Part shown: positions 32,710 to 44,279 of the stretch, in pieces
Layout: each line of letters starts with the position of its first letter
How positions within the stretch are numbered: the first letter of the stretch is position 1
DNA from: Undaria pinnatifida
Taxonomy: Eukaryota; Sar; Phaeophyceae; Laminariales; Alariaceae
Length of the DNA: 64,000 nt
Direction of reading: 5' to 3'
Assembly (NCBI GenBank): GCA_012845835.1
Contig: JABAKD010000024.1
Coordinates: 4,617,109 to 4,681,108, forward strand
Notes under the pieces: model-generated
What the model saw: only the letters and a program-made list of their open reading frames with translations
The model's database searches: none
Told to the model about the DNA's origin: nothing
Program-made: the position numbers and the translations under genes

Positions 32710-32820
32710 TATGCACTCGGGGGCATTCGAACTCACGAAACTGACCTATACCAGGCTCGAGAATAATAATAACCTGATACGCCACCGGGGCGACCGGCAT
32801 CGATAGCCCCCCCCAAAACC
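32710..32820 (-). repeat. tRNA-derived repeat, best-kept copy
   Basis: Minus strand: GGTCGCCCCGGTGGCG (A-box-like region), CCTGGTATAGGTCAG, then GAGTTCGAATGCCCCC (B-box-like). Relatives are at 16980 and 13385. A CTCGATTTTTCATCGAGT-type flank is shared with 16900-16925. It is SINE-like rather than a functional tRNA gene. Confidence 0.5.
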
Positions 32821-33040
32821 AGCGATATTTTTTAACGAACGTTTCATGGCTTCCCGACACGAGGAATGATGCCATGAAAAAAAAATCTTCATATACTTCC
32901 TTGGTTTGCAAAGGACTATCGAACGATGACATCGAGGTGGCAGGGGGCGCCGCATTTCTGGAGAAACGACCGGGAGCTGGTTTCAAAACCGGCGATTTCG
33001 TTAAAGAAAAGTTGGGGGCCCCGGGGGCTACAGTAGAACG
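32798..33040 (+). mobile_element. MITE with C-tract ends, copy 1
   Basis: The left end ATCGATAGCCCCCCCC-AAAACCAGCGAT and right end GGCGATTTCGTTAAAG...GGGGGCTACAGTAG are near reverse complements (consensus CTACGRTAGCCCCCC). The inside is about 240 bp. Homologous full copies are at 41555-41797 and 53423-53660. A frame ending TGDFVKEKLG is shared by copies. Confidence 0.65.
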
Positions 33041-33689
33041 ACCCCCGCCTTTTTAACTAGCCGGGGTTTCGAAACACTCGCACGAGTGACTCTGCAGGCC
33101 TCACTAGCAGGGAAGCCTATAGGCTAGGCGCTTTTCTTGGCGCGGCGTGTAGCTAACCCTACTTTTTTTAGTTTCGGATCACGCGTGCTACGATAGAAGG
33201 TAGCACCTTGCTCGTGGCTATTTTATTTTCCGAATGACGGGGCTCCTTAACCCCTTTAGAGCCCCATCAGAACTCAAAACACCTTCCCCTGCACCAATTC
33301 CTCGTAATTTGTCTCCCAACAAGGGTTTCCAGTGTTGTAAGGGTGTTGACCAAAAATCGGAGAAATGATGTCCTTGACGCGCAAAACTTTGTATTATTCT
33401 TCGTACACCTACCTAGGCCGTGGGTTTGTTAATCGGCTTTTTTCGCGACACTTTCATTTTTATCAAACTCAGTTGACGCGTGCTACGATAGAGGGTGCAC
33501 CACTGTTTTTTTCTAATACTAATCCTCAATTTAGGCTTAAGACATGTCCTTCTTAACCCGAAAAATGTTTTGGAGAAAAAACAAAACAGCTATGATCCCG
33601 GAATGAAAAATCCCATCTATCTGGCGCCTAGGTATAAAACGAGGATCGCGCAAAACAAAAATGGTCTATTTCCGACGACTTGGGGTTAA

Positions 33690-33960
33690 GGAGCCCCGTC
33701 ATTCAGAAAACATTTGCCAGAAAGAGGTATACCTTAATACAATTTACGACCGTTTTGGGTTAAGAAGCCTCCTGTCATTCACAAAACATTTTCGCCGGAA
33801 AGAGGTATACCTTAATACAATTTACGACGATTTTGGGTTAAGGAAACTCGTCATTCAGAAAACGTTTTCGCCAGAAAGAGGGGATACCTTAATACAATTT
33901 ACGACGACTTTTGGGTTTAGGAGCCTCCCGTCATCCAGAAAACCGTTTCAGACGAAAAAT
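33690..33960 (+). repeat. Tandem ~75-bp units, about four copies
   Basis: Repeats of GTCATTCAGAAAAC...AGAGGTATACCTTAATACAATTTACGACG...TTTTGGGTTAAGGAG. The units are divisible by three over most of the array, which creates a long spurious frame that runs on to 34614. Confidence 0.75.
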
Positions 33961-34139
33961 ACTGTTTATACCTCTATCGTGGCACGCGTCAGCTTTTTCT
34001 GGGGTGAGGTATACATATACTATTTTATTAGTATGGAGCTCTTCCGAGTGAGGGGAGTCTCAGAAAGTGATGGACGCACCTCCATCGTGGAATGTGTCGA
34101 GCTAACATCGCAAAAGTTGAAACGGCACGGCAGTGTCAG

Positions 34140-34500
34140 GGTATTAGTGGCGGTATTGGTCCGTTTGACCACTTGCAAAAAAAAGTTGACCAATAGCTTA
34201 CCCAAACCAAGCCTTAAAAACACCCCCCCCCCCCCTGAAAGTAGCAGGTCGGCCGGATATACGGGCGGACTTGTCAATATCCAAGCGGTTTCATTTCCTG
34301 GGGATACCGGGAAGAGGATTTTTCAAGTTCGACATGGGGAAAGTCTGAAAAAAAATATGATTGTGGATGGTGGGATTCGAACCCACGACCCAAAAAACAT
34401 GGTCCTGCCGACGACACCATTTCTTAAGTTATTGTGTGGGAACACAGAGTGTCCCCTGCAGGCCTGCCTATTGAGCAGGTCCTCGGTGAGTACTCACTTT
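34140..34500 (-). repeat. tRNA-derived repeat with GGTTCGAATCCC B box
   Basis: The minus strand reads TGGTGTCGTCGGCAGGACC...GTCGTGGGTTCGAATCCCACC, with the B box intact and a weak A box. Flanks (GTGGTCAAACGGACTAAT-like, TTAAGTTATTG, ACACAGAGTG, CCTGCAGG, GAGCAGGTCCTCGG) are shared with 37730-37910 (inverted copy) and 38640-38815. The intact T-arm with an incomplete cloverleaf indicates a SINE-like element. Confidence 0.6.
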
Positions 34501-37500
34501 CTTAGCCTTAGTAGAGAAGCAGCTTTTATTATTTCCACGGAGCCCCGGATAGCAACTGAGCGAGCCGAGGAGCATGCCTCGGCTTCATTTTTCCTGACTA
34601 CCCCGAACAGATAACGCCAACACATCATACGAAAACGGCCAATTACCTATCAAATCAGGTAATTGCAGGCCTTTCAAGGCCGTACCTTAACAAAAGCTTA
34701 AGTCCGTGAAGGAACAGAGGGCTCACTCGCGCGAGTGACCCCGAGCCACTGAGAAAAACTATCCTAACAACAGTGATTCCCCCTACCCCCCCCTTGAAAT
34801 ATATACCAGTATATACTATCGTTCTTTTTGGGGGGATTCGGTCGGGAGTTTTTTTTCCGTCCAGGCCTCAGTATGCGATTCTCGGAACTGGAATTCTCGG
34901 TAAAATCGCCTCGTACGAGCGCCGTCTTCGGGGGGCGGCTCAAACGCCCCTCGCCCTGCCGTATCCGTTCCGCACCTGGCCGGGATCGGGTACATAAGGG
35001 CTGAGCGAGACAAGCGAGAAGTGCGCATTTTTTTTGTATTTTGGGCTGTATACGCCCGAGTTATTCTTGGATCTTGGCATAATGCAGAGCTTGAACGAAA
35101 AAAACATCGTACCAGGTATGGGAAAACATTTATTTCCAAGGTGGCATCATTTTCAAATTGGCTTCTCATTTCGTCCACACCACACTTTTTTCATGATCAC
35201 ACCTCGAAGCGTTTGTTTGGCCTATTGCGCACATCGTACGACTGAATGCTGTGTCGTTGCTTTTCGATATCGGATTTCAACGTTAAATACCTTTGTTCGC
35301 GCGTTCGTTGTCTTCGAGGGGGGGCGTTCCCTACCCAACAACATCAGTTACACCCAGTGTCCGTTCTGATTCTTCATGCTAGAGAGATACAACTTATTAT
35401 TTTGTGGTCACAGACTGTGAGACAGAGTAAACCAAACAAATCGCAATGAATCAAGGTATAAAGCAAGTGCAATAATACTAGCAGCGCACCGGGTACGATG
35501 ACACAGCAAAACAGGCCTGACAGACCATAAAACAAATAGGAAACGAACACAACGAACGGAGTCGCTCTTAAAAATCGCAGTAGTACGAGAAACAATGTTT
35601 GGTCAGTCTTTTTCATCGTCGCTCCAAAGAGTCGTTCCGTATACATTGGTCCACGATCCACCATCCATCTTTCAGGACCGCGTAATAAATATGCCACACG
35701 AATTCCATGTATATTTATCCCCGCAAACGAAACGTGGATGCACTTCTAAAGATAGGTGTGACTATCAAGGTAGTAGTGTTTCGAACGCGTTGTTGTATGG
35801 TTGCAAGAATTGCGCTGGGTACTGACTGTTGTTGTTGCTGGTCAATACAATACATCGTGTGCGCCAGCAATCAGTTGATGACAGTATAATAAAATATAGG
35901 GATCTTCTTGAAAATGCCATCTCGTGTTTGCCAGGAATTAACCGATGATACAGAGTAATGGGGATCTCTTGACAATATCTCCTGTGCGCCACAGCAATCG
36001 ACGATATAGCAGTATCATAAGAAATCGGCATCTTCTGCACAAACATATATCGTGGTACCTATTACTACGCATACGCACGTCAGACCCAAGTCAATTAGAA
36101 AAAACAAAAGAATAGAAAAGACAAGAGAATAAATGATAAAGGGGTATTGTATTCCGATTCAAGATCACCCTGTGTCAAGCCGAAGCAGGCGCTCATCGCT
36201 CTTATCTGTTGTGGCCAATATATATATGGCTGTTAGTATGCCGGGACATGGCGATTTGACCGCTCTTCTTATGTCCCGAATGGCCTTATGGTGACGCTTT
36301 GGGCAACAACTGCATAGATTCATCCCGAGGTCGAGCGTTTGGTACGAATTGCGGCCGCATAGCAATTTTTTGCCCTACGGAGTAGTATGCAAGAAAACCC
36401 GCGAAAATGTTAGTGAGCATAGTTAGGTTTCTGACCCGATAAGCGAATGAAATCGGATTTTTTCGGCGTTTTTTTTCGGTGCCGCATAAGCGACAAAGAG
36501 GTGCTTACTCGGGCACAGCAAGTATTCCATGATTATTCGACCATTATGCCAGTGAGCCAAATACTAATACGCACTGTTTTGGCCTAATTTCAGTTTTTTT
36601 TCCACGGTTGGTTATTATAAGCTGGAGTCGTGCCAGTCTTAGTTCCACATGTTATTATTATTGTGTCGATTTTCTTTGAAACACCCCATTATTGTTTGAA
36701 ATTAATTGTGCGGATAACACAGGGGGGGGCTGAATCCTGCACACAAATGGCTCTAGTTCGTCCGTTTATATTGCGTTTGGTGCTGTTGTTGCTGTTCAAC
36801 TGTTTCTCATCCTCATTTTGAGCGTGCTTGCTCGGCACGCCAACCTGATATTATAGGCCCAAAATCGCTTGGTTTGAGTCGAAACGTCGAGAAACGCGCT
36901 CGAAACGTCTCTTCGTGGCCAGACTAGAGGGAAAGTCTGCGTGGGCTTGGATTTATCCGATTGAAATATACGTGATGAAGCTTGGAATCGGATTCACGCA
37001 AGACGCGGAGAAACGGAGGAGACGGCAGAAGTATTAAGTAGTCCACTGTTAGTCTATATCAATCTCTTGGCATTACTTTACGTTCTACACGCGTAGACTA
37101 TGTGTTGTGTGGTAACCGCTTTTACTCTCTATCGCATATTGAATCGAACAAGTCGAAGTGCTGCCCTGCCCTACCCATGCGGAGCGCTTGTATATATAAT
37201 AGCTGGTCTCGGGTTGGCGCCGACGCCGTAAAACATTATGTATATATTGGGGTTGGCGTTTGGTTGGCAATGACGCTGTAAAACATGCTAATCACTGCGT
37301 GAGCTAGACAACCAGCGTACCGTTTGTTTTTTTTTGGAGGGCACCATGATGGTTATCGAGTTAGGTCACATTGTGCGGGGTGGAGAACCCTAACTCCGCA
37401 CAAGGGAAATTATCACATCACGTAGTAGTGCGAATATGGTAAGGCACCCACGAGGCAGTTACATAGTAACACCCAATGCCGTCTCAGGGGTGGCCACACT

Positions 37501-37729
37501 AGAAAACAAAGTATCTCATTGGCGCTGTCACCCATAAGCAAGAAAGTACGCACAAGGTGCCGCAGTCCGTCTTACGAGCGGTTCTTGGAAGGATGCAGTT
37601 CACCCTTCATGCGACACGCCGAACACCTCACCACGGCGCTTTGCGCTTGGCGCAAACAATGTCTGCCTGGTTTTGGTGAAAAAGCCCGACGTGCTCCGTC
37701 CCGACATGGTGAAAGGATGTGAAGGTCAA

Positions 37730-37915
37730 TGGTCATATATAATAAGGCTTAGTTTGGGTAAGCTAATGGTCAACCTTTTGCAAGTGGTCAAACGGACTAA
37801 TGCCCCACTAATACCTTAACAAATGGTGTCGTCGGCAAGACCATGGGTTTTTGGATGTGGGTTCAAATCTCAAATCCACCATACATAATAAAACTTTTTC
37901 AGACTTTCCCCATGT
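37730..37915 (+). repeat. tRNA-derived repeat, inverted partner of 34140-34500
   Basis: AAATGGTGTCGTCGGCAAG...GTGGGTTCAAATC is the diverged plus-strand copy. Together with 34140-34500 it forms a long inverted pair about 3.3 kb apart. Confidence 0.55.
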
Positions 37916-37934
37916 CGACTACGGCCATGCATAA

Positions 37935-38235
37935 ACGCGCTTGTTTTTGTTTTCTCTCACATTAACTATTCTAAAAAAGTAGAGTCCGTAGTCACGCAAA
38001 GATGCTGGAGCCCTGGGAAGATCCGAAAAACCAAATGACATCAAAATTCGTCCGGGAAATTCTGCGTTTTCCGACCTAAAAACGCACAATACACGACGGA
38101 GGCGCACAAGTGAAATGATCCAAAATGCAAACTGAACTTACTACATGGCCACGGGTATCCACTCAATTACAGCATGAAGTTCCCCCATTCCCACAACTAA
38201 CAAAACTAGCGGCTACAAACTGCAGCGGTTGCTGT
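37935..38235 (+). repeat. About 600-bp dispersed repeat, partial copy
   Basis: The TTTTCTCTCACATTAACT, GAGTCCGTAGTCACGCAAAG, AATTCGTCCGGGAAAT, TATCCACTCAATTACAGCA and GCGGCTACAAACTGCAGCGG blocks correspond to 17070-17350. Confidence 0.7.
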
Positions 38236-38732
38236 CTGGAGTACCCCCCCTCCCCCCCCCCCCCCTCCCCGGCCGTAGCAGCATTATTAGTTGTACGGAT
38301 GGTGTATATCACCCGTCTAGGAACAGTGCACCCCAGCAGTGCTCACAAGCATCTCGATGCTACACATTGATCCCACTTTGCGCTTCGAGCGCATCCCTTA
38401 AACTCCTGCAGCCCTTGCCGCTCCGCGTGTGGCCCTTGTAGTAATCTTGCGCCAGATACTGTTAAGAGACGGCCTCGAAATGCCTGTAATTATCCGAATT
38501 TGATATCATTTGGATGGGTTTCGTATGATAAGGTTGGCGTTTTATATTCGGGAAAGTTAGGAAATAGATCGGAGGCACGTGCCTCCGATCTCAGAAGGTA
38601 TCCGGGGCTCTGGTGGAATCGAAAAAAGCTACGTCTCTACGAAGGAAAAGAAAGTGAGTACTCTCCGAGGACCTGCTCAATTGGCAGACCTGCAGGGGGC
38701 ACTCTGTGTCCCCACCTATAACCTTACATATG

Positions 38733-38815
38733 GCGTCGACGGCAGGACTCGAACCTGCGCGTGAAATCACAATGGGTTTCGAATCCATCCCCACCTATAA
38801 CGTTACAGTACGTAC
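38733..38815 (-). repeat. tRNA-Ser(CGA)-like 3' part
   Basis: The minus strand shows an anticodon-arm-like GATGGATTCGAAACCCAT (CGA in the loop), a long variable arm and GCAGGTTCGAGTCCTGC as T-arm, ending GTCGACGCC. This is what the 3' two-thirds of a tRNA-Ser looks like. The 5' acceptor strand and D-arm are replaced by TAACGTTATAGGTGGGG, which also follows the 3' end. I read it as a tRNA-Ser-derived repeat, not a complete tRNA. Confidence 0.5.
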
Positions 38816-39794
38816 CCGTCAAGTTGTCGTTTTTTGTTTTCCTGCTGATGTCCGAAAGCAGCATCATACCAGGTATGTATGCGGGAGGACCGCAGTAATG
38901 GCAATCCACGATATTTACATATATATATAAACTTACAAACCCCTACCTGGTATGTTTTTTCTAACTATATATTTGTTCCTGATTACTGTGTGTTGATTGC
39001 TGTGTTCCATCGTAATATTAACGTAGCATGCTGCGCACGTGTTGGAAATTTCCGTGTGTGTACTATGTGAGGTTCGGATTATCCCTTTTGTGACACATTC
39101 ATACCGACCGAGCACACCCGACGAGCGCGATCTGCTCTTCCTCAAACCAAGCGCCTAGGAAAAAGCTTGAGTCAATATCCGAGCATCGTCATGGCTCACG
39201 CGTTTGCCTCGCAGCTTCCTGCGTTGCAGTTCGATCACATCATCTCCTACACCAACAGTGCAGCAGCCCGGATTGCTTCATGTGGCCGATGCTGACTTAA
39301 TTTCGTCAGTTCTTTTTCGTCAATTTTTGCGTTTGAAGGCCCAACAGGGCATAACCCACGACGCATGATGCGATAGAGGTATCACTTTTCGTCTAAAATG
39401 GTTTCTGAATGACGGGGCTCCTTAACCCCAAATCGTCGGAAATAGACGATTTTTCTTTGCGTGACTATCGTTGTATATACCTCTACTCTAGGCCATGGGG
39501 GTTTTCGTCCGGGATCATTGCAGTTTTATTCTTCTCCAAAACAATTTTTTTGGTATAGACAGAGGTCTTATCAAGCTCCGAAAGTGACGGGCAGAAAAAA
39601 CGTGGTGTGCACCTCTATCGTAGCACACGCGTCCTATTTCCAACACTCCTTTTTTTCCTATTCTAACTCCAAGTGTTTTTACCCCATGTCGGGACTGCGG
39701 TCCTAAAAGGGTCATCCACACGGACGCGTGCTACGATAGAGGCAGAACTTTCCGTCTGAAACGGTTTCTGAACGACGAGGCTCCGGGTCATTCT

Positions 39795-40230
39795 ACGGTA
39801 GCCCCCCCAACTTTTCTTTAACAGAATCGCCGGTTTTGAAACAAGCTCCCGGCCGTGTCTCCTGAAATACGGTGCCCTTTGCCACCCCGACGCCATCGTT
39901 CCCGCCGCCGTTGGTGCAGGGGTGATAGGCGCTGGTGTTGACCTTGCGGGTGCCAACGCGGTCGTAGACGACGGTCGCCAGCTTGGAGGTGAATTGTTGA
40001 CAATTGTCGGAGAGGAGCGTCACCAGGCATCCCCAGAGAGGGATGTACTCGTCGAGTAGGATGTCGGCAGTTCCGGAGGCCGTGAAGTTCTCTGCTGAGA
40101 CAGCGAACATGTCGGCCCGGGGGCTGAAACGGTCGGCAAATAAAAGGATGTGCACGTTCCCGCGCGGTGTGACGTTTAGCGCCTGAGGCCAAGAGGTTTA
40201 TTTTTTTTCCCGTGGAGGATCGCAACAACG
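39795..40230 (-). pseudogene. Ty3/gypsy-type integrase core fragment fused to MITE end
   Basis: The minus-strand frame has FADRFSPRADMF, TLLSDNCQQF and SAYHPCTNGG, the order and spacing of the first two catalytic Asp regions and the YHP..NG stretch of LTR-retrotransposon integrases. Just where the catalytic Glu should follow, homology stops. The frame then continues into a C-tract MITE end (TGDSVKEKLGGLP, 39792-39905) and terminates. No reverse transcriptase or LTRs were recognised around it, so it is an isolated dead fragment. Confidence 0.65.
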
Positions 40231-41116
40231 CCGCAAGTACAGCGACGGCTACCACAGAGTGTGTCGCCGCAACGGCATCCATGAGGCCAGTGCCGTGATG
40301 GCTTCAACGTATATATGCCACCGCGTCTACAGCCCTTTGTGCCCCACTAGTCAAAAGGATCAGTGCTTGAACGAGTGGTTGGGGATTGGGCTGGGGTAGG
40401 GGGGGGGCGTAGGGGGGCAGGGGGCGGGGAGGCGTGACGCACGTGGTGTACTCGGGCTCTTGAACCTCCCGAGCCTGGTACGTATGGGACCTTTTAAGCC
40501 AGAAATCGGGCCCTTCCACGGCCTGCCGACGACGCCAATTGTGGAGGAGTCGTGGTGCCGTAAGGTGTGAGGGAAGGGACGCAGGGGTATCAGCTTCGCT
40601 TGGAGACAGCACCGGTTCTTCTTTGTAGAATTCTTATTATTGGCGTTGAGCTATGAGAAGCTCGAGGAGACAGGAAAGGAGGAGTGAGAGCATGGGGGTG
40701 GGGTAAGGCTCACAGAGTTCGCTTCCCCCCAGCATTGCTGCTGTGCTCTCTTCTGGACCATTACCTATGGAACGTACAAGGAATGTTCTCCTAGATGTGC
40801 TATATTCCCATGAGCGCTTAACGCGCTTACTTCTATCTATCTTGTCCAGAGGAGGAAAGTTCCATTACCGAGAACGCTCTTCTTGTGGTATAAGCTAGCT
40901 AGATTCTACGGGTTATCTTCTCCACTAAGAATATTCCGTTTGAGAGAATCTTCTTGTGGCCAATAGACCATTCCTCTGCGGGCTATCTTACCGAATCTAT
41001 TGCCAGCTATACTGACACTCTATTGCATCGATAGTCCTTCGCAAACAAGAAAATGCATGGAGATATGCGTTTCAGAGCATCCTCGCTCGTGTCGAGTAGC
41101 CGTGAAACGTCGGTCA

Positions 41117-41152
41117 GAGAAAATCGCTGGTTTTGGGGGGGGCTATCGTAGA
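41117..41152 (-). mobile_element. Solo C-tract MITE terminus
   Basis: AAAATCGCTGG-TTTTGGGGGG-GGCTATCGTAGAATC is the reverse complement of the left end of the MITE at 41555. The two face each other across about 400 bp containing the dispersed CGTAGCACGCGT repeat. Confidence 0.6.
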
Positions 41153-41554
41153 ATCAGTCCTCCTTAACCCAAAATCGTCGGAAATAGGACTTTTGTTTTG
41201 CGTGATTCCCGTCGTGTCCGGGCCCCATGGGATTTTTCATTCGGGTACGATTTTTATTCTTCTCCAAAAGAGTTTTCGGGAGAGGTCTTGAGCTCCCAAG
41301 TTGAGGAAACCTCATGAAAAAAAGTGGTGCACCTCATTTGTAGCACGCGTCTTCCAACACTCCTATTTGTTTTCCTTGTCTAATATTCCAAGTGTTTTTA
41401 CCCCATGTCGGGACTGCGGTGCTAAAAGGATCATCCACACGGGGGTAGGGGTGCTGCAGCAGATTCTAAAAAGTTTCTCTGAGCTAACGTGAGGAGCTCA
41501 CTGTTTCACCCGAAACACGACAAATTCGAAGAAGAAGGCATTCTTGACTTGATT

Positions 41555-41797
41555 CTACGATATAGCCCCCCCCAAAACCAGCGATTTTCTTGATCGGACG
41601 TTTCATGGCTGCTCGATACAAGGAAGGGCGCATATTATTGAAAACAAAGCACATCCATTATATTTTCTTGTGTGCAAAACGTATATCGACCGATGACGTC
41701 GGGGTATCGAGGGACACCGTATTTCAGGACATGCGATCCGGAGCTGGTTTTGAAACCGGCGATTTCGTTAAAGAAAAGTTGGGGGGGTTGCCGTAGA
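41555..41797 (+). mobile_element. MITE with C-tract ends, copy 2
   Basis: It starts CTACGATATAGCCCCCC-CCAAAACCAGCGAT and ends GCGATTTCGTTAAAG...GGGGGGGTTGCCGTAG. It is colinear with copies at 32798 and 53423 and shares a frame ending ETGDFVKEKLGGLP with the integrase-linked copy. Confidence 0.65.
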
Positions 41798-41926
41798 ACG
41801 ACTCTCTTCTTCGTTCGCGCGACCCGACCAACATTTTGATGCGCCATGTATAAAAAGTTACCGTCCTGAAACAACTAAAAGCGGGCGATTGAGAGATGTA
41901 TTAATAGCACGCAGCTTGCAAAAAAG

Positions 41927-42142
41927 ATGAATATCGATCCTAAATTCGTCGAACGCGCACAGCTGACGACGTCGTCAGAAGAGTTTTATAAAAAAAATAT
42001 CGTACAAAATATCGATCCTAATTTCGTCGTCGAACTCGCAGATGACGTCGTAAGAATAAATTTGCAAAATCTAGTCGTACAAAATTATCATACGATACTA
42101 ACCGAGATAGTTCCGCGCTTGCGTGAAGAAATCAACCGGTGA
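41927..42142 (+). CDS. 71-residue ORF of the MxxDPKFVE family, unknown
   Basis: ATG 41927 follows CGCAGCTTGCAAAAAAG, the same lead as other copies of the dispersed module. The product begins MNIDPKFVE, contains a second internal copy of the motif (NIDPNFVVELADDV) and ends in a helix-forming, charged tail (IVPRLREEINR). It is the longest open copy of this module in the window. Conservation of the DPKFVE..AD core across copies could mean a translated small protein, or only the ancestry of a repeat. No known family is recognised. Confidence 0.35.
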   Translation: MNIDPKFVERAQLTTSSEEFYKKNIVQNIDPNFVVELADDVVRINLQNLVVQNYHTILTEIVPRLREEINR

Positions 42143-43259
42143 CGGGTGCTACGATAGATGTGCACCCCTTTTTTTTCCAACACTACCCCTCAATTTAGAA
42201 GCTTAGTCTTGACAATGTCCTTCTTAACCCAAAAACTAATTCGAAAAAAGAAAAAAAAAAAACTGCTACGTACATGATCCCGGATGAAAAAACCCACACA
42301 GCCTAGGTACACAACACGAGAATATCAACGCAAAAGAAAAAAAAAGAAAAACAATTACCGACGATTATGGGTGAAGGAGACCCGTCATTCAGAAACCGTT
42401 CTCGCCAAAAAAAGGTATACCTCTATCCTAGCACGCGTCGAAAATAAACGTTTGGCCCAAAATGTGCAAAACCCGTACCGCGGTGGAAAAGACTACTCCT
42501 CACAGTAGCCCCAGCGGCTTCGTGCAGCCGACCGATGATGCTGGCCGTATTCATTTATTATTAACATTTTTTGCCCTCCGACAACATAGCGTAGATGCTT
42601 TTTCGATGTAAGTCGAATATCCTTCCATAAAGCAGCAGTAGCACCTAATATGAAGTCGAATGATCGCACCATAATGCAGTGGTATCTTCCGCCAACCTCT
42701 TGCCCATTTCCTTTCCCCACATCTTCTCCTTTTATCTACTACTTCCTTTTTCCTGTATATGTTTTAGCTGAGAGTCTACCTTAATCCTCATCAACATTGA
42801 TTGCCACCCCAGGGCAGTCATTCTCGTGAGAATGGAAGGAGTTATACGTATACCAGGTACCACTACGTCCGGAAAAAAATTAGCTCCATTTTAATTCAAA
42901 CTTGCTATACAAATGAATTACAAAGGTTGCTTATTTTTCCGGACTGAGTGGTACACGTCATGCAACACACCCATAACTTTGGGGGGGGAAACCACCTGGA
43001 ACATTAGCATTTATTGCAAAAAACATTTTGCAGTTCGTTGTTCAAGGTGGATTGAATTCAGGACGCTTGACTCGTTGGGGGCCCACGTGTACAATAGCGA
43101 GCAAAAGCACATCGAGGGTGATCTTACTTAGCAATAGGCTAGGAAAAAGCGTGCAGCTTATTATTATATATGAAACGATGTCAGAGGGCTCTTTTTTCTC
43201 ACCGGTCATGACTCGACCCGCGGGTCGGACGAGGACGATTTTCATTCGGGTAATGCTTA

Positions 43260-43620
43260 TTTGCGAGACGGTGTCGCAAATAAGCCCCTTATTTGCGACA
43301 CCACGTTGCGTTGGCGGCAAACACCCCAGATTGTCTCCAAACTACCTAGGGTGCGGGTCGGCATGGCGTAAGGCTACCATTGAATCTATCGCTCAGCCAA
43401 AACGGGCTGGCCAGTACTCGAGGAGATATGGGGTATCTTGGGGCAACCGACCAATGTTCAGACCGTGTCGCAAATCCTTTATTTGCGACACGGTGTCGCA
43501 AATAAGCCCCTTATTTGCGACACCACGCTGCGTTCGCGGCAGATACCCCAGATTGACTCCTAACTCCCTAGGGTGTGTCGGCATGGCGTGAGGCTACCAT
43601 TGAATCTATCGCTCAGCCAC
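43260..43620 (+). repeat. Palindromic TGTCGCAAATAAGG cluster, copy 1
   Basis: Near-perfect hairpins of GTGTCGCAAATAAG...CTTATTTGCGACAC occur at about 43270-43300 and 43465-43530. They are embedded in a repeated unit with CTACCATTGAATCTATCGCT, CCAAAACGGGCTGGCCAGT and TCCTAACTCCCTAGGGTG. The unit recurs inverted at 45105-45490. Confidence 0.75.
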
Positions 43621-44279
43621 ATCTACCCCGGGTTCAACTAGGTTGTTATGATATACGTCATTCCTCGCGATCTCAGCAAGACCCAGACAAAACTCAGATC
43701 TAGGTGCACTCCGTACAGTAGTGTATGTTGAGACGACTGTAGGTCCGTCGTCCCGAGCGGGGGAGTATAGGACTGCTCGCTGCCGCAAGCCCCAACTCCA
43801 ACTGCGACTTCACAAAAAAAACACAAGCAACCGAGAACAGCTCTCGATTGGATTCAATACCCATGACAATAGACTGTGGCCCTACCAATAACTGTTAATA
43901 ATAGTACCAGGTGTATGGCAAAACTAGATTACGGATACTTAGTACTCGTACTGCTGCTGGTGCTACAACAGGTGCGATTTTGTCGGGAAAAAACTCGTAC
44001 AGCGTACATGACGCATAGACTAACTAGGTAAGCTTTAGCTACGATGCTCTTGTGCATGTGTAGGCTGCGCTCACGTGCTCACCTGCCTACTGTCTACTCG
44101 TGGAATTAGGGCGATTTGGTAGCCGCACCTCACGCTAATAATTCCGTCGTAGTCCTGGTCTAAGCGGGGCGCGCGCGACGAACGTCGTGCGATGTCGTAA
44201 ATAAGGCTTATGTTTGCAACCATTCTGGACTTTTTTCGGTTGCACCAAGATACCACATGTTGCGAACATCAGTGTCGAC

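Noticed and set aside
33661-34614. 317-codon open frame, the longest in the window
   Set aside because: It is built from four ~75-bp tandem units plus an antisense tRNA T-arm (giving GGIRTHDP, a known spurious peptide) and shows no family motif or codon-like composition.
40304-40612. Chromodomain-like HNWRRRQ stretch next to the integrase fragment
   Set aside because: It lies upstream of the integrase in gene sense, the reverse of the normal order, and the similarity is limited to a few residues.
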